A stretch of DNA of 38,243 nucleotides from Hyphomicrobiales bacterium (GTDB taxonomy: Bacteria > Pseudomonadota > Alphaproteobacteria > Rhizobiales > Beijerinckiaceae): assembly GCA_900470775.1 (NCBI GenBank), contig UCBZ01000039.1, forward strand, positions 1 through 38,243, given 5' to 3'. The first letter of the stretch is position 1. Every line of letters begins with the position of its first letter. Positions 14,509 through 22,526 of this stretch are shown in pieces. A program made the position numbers and the translations under genes. The notes below the pieces were generated by a model, which made no database searches, was not told the origin of the DNA, and saw only the letters and a program-made list of their open reading frames with translations.

Positions 14509-14952
14509 TCAGTTCTGCACGATCTTCGAGCCCTTGATCACCACGTCGGAGGACGCTTTGGCATTGAGCTTGCCGCTGGCCTGAATGGTGATGTCGTTGC
14601 CCTTCAGCGTGACGGTTCCGTCCTTCTTCATGGCGAGCGAGGCGTCACGGCATGCGAGCCCGAGTTGCTGGCCGCTCTCCACGCTAGCCGCGACCGCCGC
14701 GGTCAGGGCGAGGTCGCGGCTGTCCAGCGTGATGTCGCGTCCACTCGCCAGGCTCATCCTGCTGCCGGCGACGACGCTGAGCTTGCCGCCCGCGCTGATG
14801 GCGAGCGCTCCGCCAGCAGTGATGCTCATCCCGCCCGGTGCGGTGATGGCGAGCGCTCCAGCCGGCGTGGCCGAGATCAGCGCTGTCAGCGCGCCCAAGC
14901 GAGCTTCGAGGAGAGCTATCCGGCGTTCCAGAGCATCGGTATCGGCTGCCAT
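14509..14952 (-). CDS. Small orphan beta-helix protein resembling the VgrG/gp5 C-terminal needle
   Basis: A 147-residue protein with an N-terminal coiled coil (residues 5-25, LERRIALLEARLGALTAL with heptad leucines). About 110 residues of short repeats follow (GALAITAPGGMSITAGGALA, GGKLSVVAGSRMSLASGRDI), ending KKDGTVTLKGNDITIQASGK. The last segment strongly recalls the trimeric beta-helix of phage gp5 and type VI VgrG (DUF2345-like). There is no OB-fold, lysozyme, PAAR or other secretion gene nearby, so it is an orphan. An excellent AGGAGAAG stands before the ATG. It lies 39 bases after the DUF1028 gene in the gamma-glutamyltransferase operon. It could be a trimeric scaffold or a phage/T6SS remnant; I cannot give a function. 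Confidence 0.65.
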   Translation of the reverse strand: MAADTDALERRIALLEARLGALTALISATPAGALAITAPGGMSITAGGALAISAGGKLSVVAGSRMSLASGRDITLDSRDLALTAAVAASVESGQQLGLACRDASLAMKKDGTVTLKGNDITIQASGKLNAKASSDVVIKGSKIVQN

Positions 14953-14991
14953 GGTGCTTCTCCTGCTCAGTGCACTCTGGGGATGGCCTGT

Positions 14992-15720
14992 TCAGACCTC
15001 CGGGTGGCGTGTGTTCCACGCCGCTGCATAGTCCGCGCAGAGCTTGTCGAGTTCGTCGCGGTCGGTGACGCCGGCCGGCCGGCTTCGCGAGGGCGATGCC
15101 TGCAGGAACGGGACATAGCGCTGATGCGCGACGCGCCAGAGCCGGCGCAGTTCCGCCAGCGGGTCGGCATGATCGTCGACGCGAATGTCGAAGCTCGGCA
15201 CCGGCTCGCCGGACCAGATCCGGATCGCCGCCGATTGCCGGCCGCGCTTGTCGCCGCCGGCCTTTTCGCCCGCCTCCAGCGCCACCAGGAGCCGCTCGTC
15301 GAAATCGAGCGCCGAGGCCGCGATATAGGCCTTTAGCGTCTGCTCGATCACCTCCGGCCCGCTGAGCATGTTGCCGGCGACGGAGACCTGCGGCCCATCG
15401 ATTGCTCCGCACCAGTCGATGCAGGCGGAGCCGGTATGGGAGGCGATCCGGCCTTCGCGGTCGATGACGTGGAGCTGGCGATGTGAGCGGCCGTCATCGG
15501 CGGCCGTCAGCGTCGCGACGATCTCGACCGCCGAGCGGCCCTCCTGCAGCAGCCGGAAGCCGTCGATGCCGTAGAGCGGATTGACGAAGGCCTGGGTCGC
15601 GATCGCGCCGATCCGGCCGCCGCCATAGGGCACGCGCGACCCCACCGCGAAGGCGCAGGTCGAGACAGCGACGCCATAGGCGCCGGTGGCGGCATCGCGA
15701 GCGACGATGGACCAGGTCAT
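14992..15720 (-). CDS. DUF1028-family protein (putative Ntn-type hydrolase)
   Basis: A 242-residue protein of the DUF1028 family. It begins MTWSIVARDAATGAYGVAVS, continues VGSRVPYGGGRIGAIATQAFVNPLYG, and has HTGSACIDWCG and QVSVAGNMLSGPEVI, all family hallmarks. Members are usually found beside gamma-glutamyltransferase or peptide transporters, as here. The role is unproven but probably hydrolysis of a gamma-glutamyl or peptide-like substrate. The ATG at 15720 is 29 bases downstream of the gamma-glutamyltransferase stop, and its ribosome-binding site is weak. It is probably cytoplasmic, since no signal peptide is present. Confidence 0.8.
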   Translation of the reverse strand: MTWSIVARDAATGAYGVAVSTCAFAVGSRVPYGGGRIGAIATQAFVNPLYGIDGFRLLQEGRSAVEIVATLTAADDGRSHRQLHVIDREGRIASHTGSACIDWCGAIDGPQVSVAGNMLSGPEVIEQTLKAYIAASALDFDERLLVALEAGEKAGGDKRGRQSAAIRIWSGEPVPSFDIRVDDHADPLAELRRLWRVAHQRYVPFLQASPSRSRPAGVTDRDELDKLCADYAAAWNTRHPEV

Positions 15721-15749
15721 GCTGACACATATCTCATGCGGATCGCTCC

Positions 15750-17549
15750 TCAGCGGCCGGCGGCATAGGCCTGCATCAGACGCGGCGTCGCGGCCGCGCG
15801 CAAGAGGCCCTTGCCGTCGGTCTCGGCGGCGGTCAGGCGTCCGATCGTCCAGGCCGGAGCGCGCTCCAGCCTGTGGCCGCGCGCGACGAGATCGGCCAGC
15901 ACGGATTCGCCGATGCTCTCCTCGACGGCCAGATGCCCTGGATTGGCCTCTCGCGGATAGAAGGTCGAGGGGAAATGCTGGGTGTGGAACAGGGGCAGGT
16001 CGATCGCCTCCTGCAGGTTGAGGCCGTGATGCACCCGGCGCAGGAACATGCCGAGCTGCCACTGCTCCTGCTGGTCTCCGCCCGGCGTGCCGAAGACGAG
16101 GCGCGGCTCGCCGTTCTCGAAGGCGAGCGATGGCGTCAGCGTCGTGCGCGGGCGCTTGAACGGGGCGAGCGAGGAGGGCAGCCCCTCCTCGAGGAAGAAG
16201 GCTTGCGCCCGCGCGCTCAGCGGGAAGCCGAGCGCCGGGATCACCGGCGAGGACTGGAACCAGCCGCCCGACGGGGTCGCCGCGATCATGTTGCCCCATT
16301 TGTCGATGACGTCGATATGCACGGTGTCGCCGCGCCGGCCGGCCGCGACCATCGAGGCCGTGGTCGGCTCGCCGACCGTCACGTCGGCCTTGCCGGCCTG
16401 GCCGACATAGCGGACGCTGGCCATGGCGCGCTTCACCTGCTCCTCGAAGCCGGCGACCATGCCGGGCCGCAACTCCTGCGAGGCGGTGTCGGTGATCAGG
16501 TTGCGGCGTCCCCGCGCGTAATCTTCCGAAAGCAGCGTCGCCAGCGGCACCTTCACGAAGTCCGGGTCACCGTAATAGGCCTCGCGGTCGGCGAAGGAGA
16601 GCTTCATCGCCTCCGCGACATGGTGGATGAAGGCGGCGCTGTCGGGCCCCATCCCGGCGATGTCGATGCCTTCGAGAATCTTTAGCGTCTGCAGGAAGAC
16701 CGGGCCCTGACCCCAGGGGCCGATCTTGAAGACCTCCCAGCCATGATAGGTCACGCTGGTCGGCGTCTCATAGGTCGGCTGCCAGCGCGCCATGTCGTCG
16801 GCGGTCAGCAGGCCCTTGTGACGCCGGCCCGAGGAATCGATCGCCTCCGTCGTGCGGCAGAAGGTGTCGATCGCCTCGGCGACGAAGCCCTTGTACCAAG
16901 CGTCGTAGGCCGCCTGGATCTGCTTTTCGCGGCTGCCGCCGGCGACCTCCGACTCGCTGAGGATGCGCTTGTAGGTGTCGGCCGCTGCCTGGTTCCGGAA
17001 CAGCGCCTTGGCCTTGGGAACCTGCCCACCCGGCAGGTAGACCGCGCCCGAGGTCGGCCACTCATTGGTGAAGAGGTCGGTCAGGCCGGCAAGCGTGTCG
17101 CTGACGCGCGGTAGCATCGGATGGCCGTTCTCGAAATACCCGATCGCGGGTTCGAGAACCTCGCGCAGGGGCAGGCGGCCATGGTCGCGCAGCAGCGTCA
17201 TCCAGGCCCCGAAAGCGCCGGGCACGACCGCCGCCAGCAGGCCGGAGCCCGGCACAAGATCGAGGCCTAGCGCCTTGAAGGCGTCGATGGTCGCGGCCTC
17301 CGGCGCGTTGCCCTGCCCGCAGATCACCTCGACCTTCTTCGTTCCAGCCGAATAGAACACCGCCGGCATCTCGCCGCCGGGGCCGACCAGATGCGGCTCG
17401 ACGACCTGCAACACGAAAGCTGCCGCCGCGCAGGCGTCGAAGGCATTGCCGCCCTTCTCCAGCATGGCCATGCCCGTCGCAGTGGCGAGCCAATGCGTCG
17501 AGGTGCAGACACCGAAGGTGCCGAGGATTTCCGGGCGGGTGGTGAACAT
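15750..17549 (-). CDS. Gamma-glutamyltransferase family protein
   Basis: A 599-residue Ntn hydrolase of the gamma-glutamyltransferase family. N-terminal marks are ATATGMAMLEKGGNAFDA and VGPGGEMPAVFY. The autoprocessing nucleophile is probably Thr409 in GDTVHIDVIDKWGN, at the position of Thr391 in the E. coli enzyme. LTPSLAFENGEPRLVFGTPGGD follows in the small subunit. It cleaves gamma-glutamyl amide bonds, for example of glutathione. It has no signal peptide, unlike the periplasmic classical enzymes, so it would act in the cytoplasm on imported compounds. AAGGA seven bases before the ATG supports the start. It follows a peptide-type importer and precedes the DUF1028 gene, all in one direction. 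Confidence 0.88.
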   Translation of the reverse strand: MFTTRPEILGTFGVCTSTHWLATATGMAMLEKGGNAFDACAAAAFVLQVVEPHLVGPGGEMPAVFYSAGTKKVEVICGQGNAPEAATIDAFKALGLDLVPGSGLLAAVVPGAFGAWMTLLRDHGRLPLREVLEPAIGYFENGHPMLPRVSDTLAGLTDLFTNEWPTSGAVYLPGGQVPKAKALFRNQAAADTYKRILSESEVAGGSREKQIQAAYDAWYKGFVAEAIDTFCRTTEAIDSSGRRHKGLLTADDMARWQPTYETPTSVTYHGWEVFKIGPWGQGPVFLQTLKILEGIDIAGMGPDSAAFIHHVAEAMKLSFADREAYYGDPDFVKVPLATLLSEDYARGRRNLITDTASQELRPGMVAGFEEQVKRAMASVRYVGQAGKADVTVGEPTTASMVAAGRRGDTVHIDVIDKWGNMIAATPSGGWFQSSPVIPALGFPLSARAQAFFLEEGLPSSLAPFKRPRTTLTPSLAFENGEPRLVFGTPGGDQQEQWQLGMFLRRVHHGLNLQEAIDLPLFHTQHFPSTFYPREANPGHLAVEESIGESVLADLVARGHRLERAPAWTIGRLTAAETDGKGLLRAAATPRLMQAYAAGR

Positions 17550-17564
17550 GGGTGGTCCTTAGGC

Positions 17565-18449
17565 TCAGTTTTCTTTTGGATCGAGGACGTCGCGCAGGCC
17601 GTCGCCGAGCATGTTGAAGCCCAGCACGGCGAGGAAGATGCAGATGCCGGGCGCGACCGACATCCACGGCGCCTGGTCCATGAAGTTCTTGGCGACGTTC
17701 AGCATCTGGCCCCAGGAGGGGGAGGGCGGCTGCTGGCCGAGGCCGAGGAACGAGAGCGCGGCCTCGAGAATGATCGCCTGCGCCATGAACAGGGTCGACT
17801 GGACCACGATCGGCGACATGATGTTGGGCAGGATATGGCGCAGCACGATCCGCAGATCGCGCGCGCCAACGGCCCTGGCGCCCTCGACGAAGTCTTCCGT
17901 TTTGACGCTCATGACCTGCGCACGCACCAGCCGCACGAAGATCGGCACCGCCGAGAGCCCGATCGCGATCATCGCATTGGTCAAAGACGGGCCGAGCACG
18001 GCGGCAAATGCAATCGCCAGGATCAGGAACGGGCAGGCCAGCATCGCCTCCGTGACGCGCGAGATCACGGCATCGATCCAGCCGCCATACCAGCCGGCAA
18101 GCAGACCAAACGGCACGCCGATGGCGAGCGCGATCAGGACCGAGACGATGCCGGCGAGCAGCGAGGCGCGAGCGCCATAGAACAGCCGCGAGACCTGGTC
18201 GCGCCCGAGTTCGTCCGTGCCGAACCAGTAGAGCTCCGAGGGCGGCTTGCGGATGGCGAGGAAGTTCGACTTCAGCGGGTCGGCCAGCGGCAGCAACGGC
18301 GCAAACAGCGCCATCAGCACGAAGGCGAGCACGATCGCGCCGCCGATCAGCGCCGAGCGGTTGCGGACGAGCCGCGCCATCACGCTCGGGCGCGGGCGGA
18401 AGGAAGGCTCGGCCGGCCCGGTCAGTCCGTCTGTTCCCGCAGCCGCCAT
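17565..18449 (-). CDS. ABC transporter permease, DppC/GsiD type
   Basis: A 294-residue inner-membrane permease. After a polar N-terminus it has the first membrane segment near residues 33-55 (ALIGGAIVLAFVLMALFAPL) and the family motif ELYWFGTDELGRDQVSRLFY. The EAA region is FVEGARAVGARDLRIVLRHI, and LEAALSFLGLGQQPPSPSWG is typical of DppC. The ATG at 18449 overlaps the upstream permease stop by one base (TGATG), so translation is coupled. The gamma-glutamyltransferase gene starts 15 bases after its stop. It forms the channel with the DppB-type protein and is probably specific for small peptides or glutathione-like ligands (inference). Confidence 0.9.
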   Translation of the reverse strand: MAAAGTDGLTGPAEPSFRPRPSVMARLVRNRSALIGGAIVLAFVLMALFAPLLPLADPLKSNFLAIRKPPSELYWFGTDELGRDQVSRLFYGARASLLAGIVSVLIALAIGVPFGLLAGWYGGWIDAVISRVTEAMLACPFLILAIAFAAVLGPSLTNAMIAIGLSAVPIFVRLVRAQVMSVKTEDFVEGARAVGARDLRIVLRHILPNIMSPIVVQSTLFMAQAIILEAALSFLGLGQQPPSPSWGQMLNVAKNFMDQAPWMSVAPGICIFLAVLGFNMLGDGLRDVLDPKEN

Positions 18450-19393
18450 CACTGTGCCCTCAGCCGCGGATTGACGAGGATGTACAGCACGTCGGCGAGC
18501 AGGTTCATCAGGATGAAGCCGATCGCGGTGCACAGGACGACGCCCTGCACGACGCCGTAGTCCCGGTTGAACACAGCATCGACGATTAGCTTGCCGAAGC
18601 CTGGAATCGTGAAGACCTGCTCGGTCAGCACGGCGCCGCCCAGCAATTCGCCGAACAGGATCGTCGACAGCGTGATGATCGGCACCAGCGCGTTGCGCAG
18701 CGCGTGCCGGTTGACCACCGCGTCCTCGTCGAGACCCTTGGCGCGGGCGGTGCGGACATAATCCGAGCGCAGCACCTCCAGCATGGCCGAGCGGGTGTGA
18801 CGCATCAGGAAGGCGGCAAGCCCACTGCCGAGCACGAAGGCGGGCATGATCAGCCGCTCGATCGCCCCCTTCGGGTTGCTGAAGAACGGCTCGTAGCCGG
18901 ACGCCGGCAGCCATTTCAGTTCGACCGAGACAACCAGGATCAGCATGATCCCGAGCCAGAAATTCGGGATCGAGAGACCCGACAGCGCCAACGCGCTCGC
19001 CGAATAGTCGACGACGGTGTCCTTGCGTCGCGCCGCGATGATGCCGGCGGGAATGCCGATGCCGATGGCGACGATGATCGAGGCGATGGCGAGCTGCAGC
19101 GTCACCGGCAGCTTCTGCAGGATCAGCGCGAGGACAGGCTCGCCGGTGCGCAGCGAGCGGCCGAAATCGCCCTGCACCACCTGTCCGAGCCAGGCGAAGA
19201 ACTGCACCACGACGGGATCGTCCATGCGGTAGATCTCGCGTAAGCGGGCGATCACCTCGGGGTCGCGCTCTTCGCCAGCAATGACGAGGAACGGGTCGCC
19301 CGGCAGCGCGCGCTGCAGGGCGAACACGAACAGCGACACCAGAAACAGCGTCGGCAGCGCGATCAAGGCCCTGCGGCCGATCAGGGCGAGCAT
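18449..19393 (-). CDS. ABC transporter permease, DppB/GsiC type
   Basis: A 314-residue inner-membrane permease. It begins with a membrane segment MLALIGRRALIALPTLFLVS and the conserved LPGDPFLVIAG. It has GIPAGIIAARRKDTVVDY and the coupling segment MLEVLRSDYVRTARAKGLDE. GGAVLTEQVFTIPGFGKLIVD, split over residues 250-272, is the best-known DppB signature. The stop overlaps the next permease start. It lies 25 bases after the binding-protein gene. Confidence 0.9.
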   Translation of the reverse strand: MLALIGRRALIALPTLFLVSLFVFALQRALPGDPFLVIAGEERDPEVIARLREIYRMDDPVVVQFFAWLGQVVQGDFGRSLRTGEPVLALILQKLPVTLQLAIASIIVAIGIGIPAGIIAARRKDTVVDYSASALALSGLSIPNFWLGIMLILVVSVELKWLPASGYEPFFSNPKGAIERLIMPAFVLGSGLAAFLMRHTRSAMLEVLRSDYVRTARAKGLDEDAVVNRHALRNALVPIITLSTILFGELLGGAVLTEQVFTIPGFGKLIVDAVFNRDYGVVQGVVLCTAIGFILMNLLADVLYILVNPRLRAQ

Positions 19394-19418
19394 GCGGCCC
19401 CCGTCATGCCCGTCGTCA

Positions 19419-20924
19419 TCAGGACCGCTTCAGCCCGGACAACCGGATCATGCCGTCCGGGCTGATCACGAAGCCGCTGATGTTGGAGCGCAGGGCGAAG
19501 AACACCGTCTGGTTGTAGAGATAGACGATGGGCAGTTCGTCCTGGAGGAACTTCTGTGCGGCGTCGTAGCGCTTCTTGCGCTCGGCGACGTCATAGACGG
19601 TGCGGGCCTCATCGAGCAGCTTGTCGACCTCGGCGTTGGAATATTTGCCGTCGTTCTGGTTGCCCTTGGAGGTGACGAACTGGTGCAGGTTGCCGTCCGG
19701 ATCGATGCGGCCCGACCAACCGACGCGGCTCATCTGGAACTTGCCCTGCTGCTGGTCGCGCAGCTGGCTGGCGAACTCCGTCGAGCGGATCTGGATCTCG
19801 ATCCCGGCCTCGGCCGCCATCGCCTGGATGACCTGGCCGAGCTGTGCATCGACAGGGTTGTTGGTGACGAAGAGCTCGACCGAGACCTTGGCGACGCCAG
19901 CTTCCTTAAGCAGGGCCTTGGCCTTGGCGACGTCGCGTGCCGGCACCGGGAAATCGGCGCTGACATAGGGGTTTCCGGGGTTGAACGGCTGGATCATCGG
20001 CTCGTAGAGCCCCTCGAACACGACCTGGCTCAGGACCTTCCGATCGATCGAGAGCGAGAGCGCCTGCCGGACGCGCTTGTCCATGCCCATCGGCTGCTTG
20101 GCGGCATCGCCATTGGCGGTATTGATGGTGATGCCCTGGTAGCCGAGGTTGGGGATACCCGCGACCTTGAGGGCCTTGTCTGATTGGGCCGACTTCACGT
20201 CGGTGGGGGCCAGCCGTTCCAGCATGTCGAGTTCGCCGGCGCGCAGATTGGCGAGGCGCACGGTGGTGTCGGGGATGGAACGGTAGAGGATGCGGTCGAA
20301 ATGGTAGTTCTGCGCCTCCCAGTGCTCCTTGAAGCGCTCCAATACGATGCGGTCGTTCTGCACCCGCTCGACGAATTTATAGGGTCCGGAGCAGACCGGC
20401 TTGGCGGCGACGTCGCCTGCGAGGCTCTTGGGCGCCAGCATCATGCCAGCCCGGTCGGTGAGTTGCGCCAGCAGCGTCGCGTCGGGACGCTTGAGTTTCA
20501 GCACGATCGTCGAAGCATCGGGTGTCTCGACGCTGTCGACCGAGGCGAGCTCCGATTTGCGCAGCGAATCGGGCATTGTCCGTGCGCGCTCGATATTGGC
20601 CTTGGCGGCTTCGGCATTGAAGACGTCGCCATCATGGAACTTGGCGTCGGTGCGTAGCTTCATCGTCAGGGTCAGGCCATCGGACGAAAACGACCATTCG
20701 GTCGCCAGCCGCGGCACGAGCTTCAGATCCGGCGTGATGTCGAGCAGCTTGTCGCACAGGCCCTTGAAGACGATGCGGCCGACAAAAGTGCGCGCCTTGT
20801 GCGGATCGAGCATGTCGGGGTCTTCCTGCAGGCCGATGCGCAGGGTCGACGGCGTCTGGGCGAGGACGGGCAGGGCTGAAAACGTCAGCAGCGTGGCCGA
20901 GGCAAGGGCAGTCAGCAGCTTCAT
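19419..20924 (-). CDS. ABC transporter solute-binding protein, family 5 (peptide/glutathione type)
   Basis: A 501-residue periplasmic binding protein with a Sec signal, MKLLTALASATLLTFSALPVLAQ split at about residue 22. The mature part starts LRIGLQEDPDMLDPHKA, then has LTMKLRTDAKFHDGDVFNAE and VRQALSLSIDRKVLSQVVF, all SBP_bac_5 hallmarks. The ATG at 20924 has GAGGGGA seven bases before it; a longer frame to 20960 has no such support. It heads the operon with two permeases, gamma-glutamyltransferase and DUF1028, so a gamma-glutamyl peptide ligand is plausible. No ATPase gene is present in the operon. Confidence 0.88.
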   Translation of the reverse strand: MKLLTALASATLLTFSALPVLAQTPSTLRIGLQEDPDMLDPHKARTFVGRIVFKGLCDKLLDITPDLKLVPRLATEWSFSSDGLTLTMKLRTDAKFHDGDVFNAEAAKANIERARTMPDSLRKSELASVDSVETPDASTIVLKLKRPDATLLAQLTDRAGMMLAPKSLAGDVAAKPVCSGPYKFVERVQNDRIVLERFKEHWEAQNYHFDRILYRSIPDTTVRLANLRAGELDMLERLAPTDVKSAQSDKALKVAGIPNLGYQGITINTANGDAAKQPMGMDKRVRQALSLSIDRKVLSQVVFEGLYEPMIQPFNPGNPYVSADFPVPARDVAKAKALLKEAGVAKVSVELFVTNNPVDAQLGQVIQAMAAEAGIEIQIRSTEFASQLRDQQQGKFQMSRVGWSGRIDPDGNLHQFVTSKGNQNDGKYSNAEVDKLLDEARTVYDVAERKKRYDAAQKFLQDELPIVYLYNQTVFFALRSNISGFVISPDGMIRLSGLKRS

Positions 20925-21038
20925 CGGATATCCCCTCTTATTGATCGTGGTCTTCGCCACCGAATGTCGTCCCAGTCGGTACTAACTTGATGCAAAATCG
21001 TGCTCGCGTCGATGCGGCATCGCATCATTGTCCGCCCT

Positions 21039-21072
21039 GACCTGCATGCTTTTGCGTCGCCGACCTGCATGC
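21039..21072. promoter_or_regulatory. Direct repeat pair in a divergent promoter region
   Basis: GACCTGCATGC occurs at 21039-21049 and again at 21062-21072, 23 bp apart, about two helical turns. The second copy extends to the palindrome TGCATGCA (21066-21073). It lies in the 280-base space between two divergent operons and could bind a regulator of either. I see no convincing -35/-10 pair in this space. Confidence 0.4.
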
Positions 21073-21204
21073 AAGTTGACGGCCATCCATATGCCCCGCA
21101 ACGACAGCCCTCATGCGCCCGTCACGGTCGCCTTGGCCGCCCTCGCTGGCTACAAGACCTCAGGAACAAGCGCTCGCGCAAGGCGCCGATTTGGAGAAAG
21201 ACCA

Positions 21205-22470
21205 ATGCTGCTGGGTGTGATCGCCGACGATATGACGGGCGCGACCGATGTCGCGCTGATGCTGAATCGCAGCGGCATGCGCACCGTCCAGCTCATCGGC
21301 GTGCCCCCCACGGGGCAGGCGCTGCCGGAAGCGGACGCGATCGTCGTCGCGCTGAAATCGCGCACCAACCCCGTCGCGGAGGCCGTGGCCGATTCGCTGG
21401 CCGCCTGCGAGGCGCTGCTGGCAGCGGGCGCGAAGCAGATCCTGTTCAAATACTGCTCGACCTTCGATTCGACGCCGTCAGGCAATATCGGGCCGGTCGC
21501 GGATGCGCTGGCGCAGCGGCTGCGCGCTGAGATCGCCATCGTCTGCCCGGCTTTCCCCGCCAATGGCCGCTCCATCTATCAGGCCTATCTCTTCGTCGGC
21601 GCGGTGCCGTTGCATGAGAGCTCGATGAAGGACCACCCGCTGACGCCGATGCGGGATTCCAACCTGATGCGCCTGATGGGCGCGCAGACCAAGGCGGCAG
21701 TCGGCCTCGTCGATTACGCGACCGTCCTGGCCGGCCCCGATGCGGTCAAGGCACGGTTCGCCAGGCTGAGCGGGGAGGGCACGCGCTATGTCGTCACCGA
21801 TGCGCTGACCAATGCCGACCTGATGGTGCTGGGCGAAGCCGTCGCCGGCCATGTCCTGCTGACCGGCGGCTCTGGCATCGCGATGGGGCTGCCGCAGAAT
21901 TTCCGCAAGGCGGGGCTTTTGCCGCAGCGTGAGATCGCAGCCAGCTTGAGCGCGCCGGCCGGCCGTGCCGGCATCATCTCCGGCAGTTGCTCGACCGCGA
22001 CGCGCGGACAGATCAAGACCGCAATCGAGGCCGGCTATCCAGCGCTCAAGGTCGATCCGATGGAGCTGATCTCCGGCGGGCAGGATGCGGGCAAGCTCGC
22101 CGATTGGGCGCTGGCGCAAGCTGCGGACAGGCCCTTCCTGCTCTATTCCAGCGACGATCCGAAAGAGGTCTCGGCGGTCCAGGAGAAGCTTGGCCGCGAC
22201 AAGGCGGGCGAGACGGTCGAGCATGCCTTTGCGGAAACGGCCGCGCTGCTGGCAAAGGCGGGCGTCTCGCGCCTGCTGGTCGCGGGCGGCGAGACCTCGG
22301 GCGCCGTCGTGCAGGGGCTCGGAATCGGAATGCTGGAGATTGGTCCGGAGATCGACCCGGGCGTGCCCTGGACGCGCGTTGCAGGCGGGCAGGATATGGT
22401 GATCGCGCTCAAATCGGGCAATTTCGGCGCGCCGGACTTCTTCGTGAAGGCATGGAGCCTGTTGCGCTGA
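21205..22470 (+). CDS. otnK: Four-carbon acid sugar kinase, 3-oxo-tetronate kinase-like
   Basis: A 421-residue kinase of the DUF1537 family. The N-terminal signature GVIADDMTGATDVALML is at residues 4-20, the mid-domain has VCPAFPANGRSIYQAYLF, and the C-terminal nucleotide domain has GIISGSCSTATRGQIKTA, LISGGQDAGK and VAGGETSGAVV. OtnK phosphorylates 3-oxo-tetronate at C4, normally followed by the decarboxylating aldolase OtnC and isomerase OtnI; neither gene is adjacent. The ATG at 21205 is set by GGAGAAAG at 21193-21200; the in-frame extension to 21028 has no family similarity. The next gene, malonyl-CoA decarboxylase, starts 56 bases later. Sugar-acid kinase activity is fairly sure, the exact substrate less so. 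Confidence 0.82.
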   Translation: MLLGVIADDMTGATDVALMLNRSGMRTVQLIGVPPTGQALPEADAIVVALKSRTNPVAEAVADSLAACEALLAAGAKQILFKYCSTFDSTPSGNIGPVADALAQRLRAEIAIVCPAFPANGRSIYQAYLFVGAVPLHESSMKDHPLTPMRDSNLMRLMGAQTKAAVGLVDYATVLAGPDAVKARFARLSGEGTRYVVTDALTNADLMVLGEAVAGHVLLTGGSGIAMGLPQNFRKAGLLPQREIAASLSAPAGRAGIISGSCSTATRGQIKTAIEAGYPALKVDPMELISGGQDAGKLADWALAQAADRPFLLYSSDDPKEVSAVQEKLGRDKAGETVEHAFAETAALLAKAGVSRLLVAGGETSGAVVQGLGIGMLEIGPEIDPGVPWTRVAGGQDMVIALKSGNFGAPDFFVKAWSLLR

Positions 22471-22526
22471 GGCGCAGTTCCCGGCCGGCGAAACTCGTAT
22501 AGGATGCGCTGCACAAGGAGGGCCCG

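Noticed and set aside
14509..14952. Type VI secretion or prophage locus
   Set aside because: Only a C-terminal needle-like fragment exists; no tube, sheath, baseplate, lysis or integrase genes are in the window.
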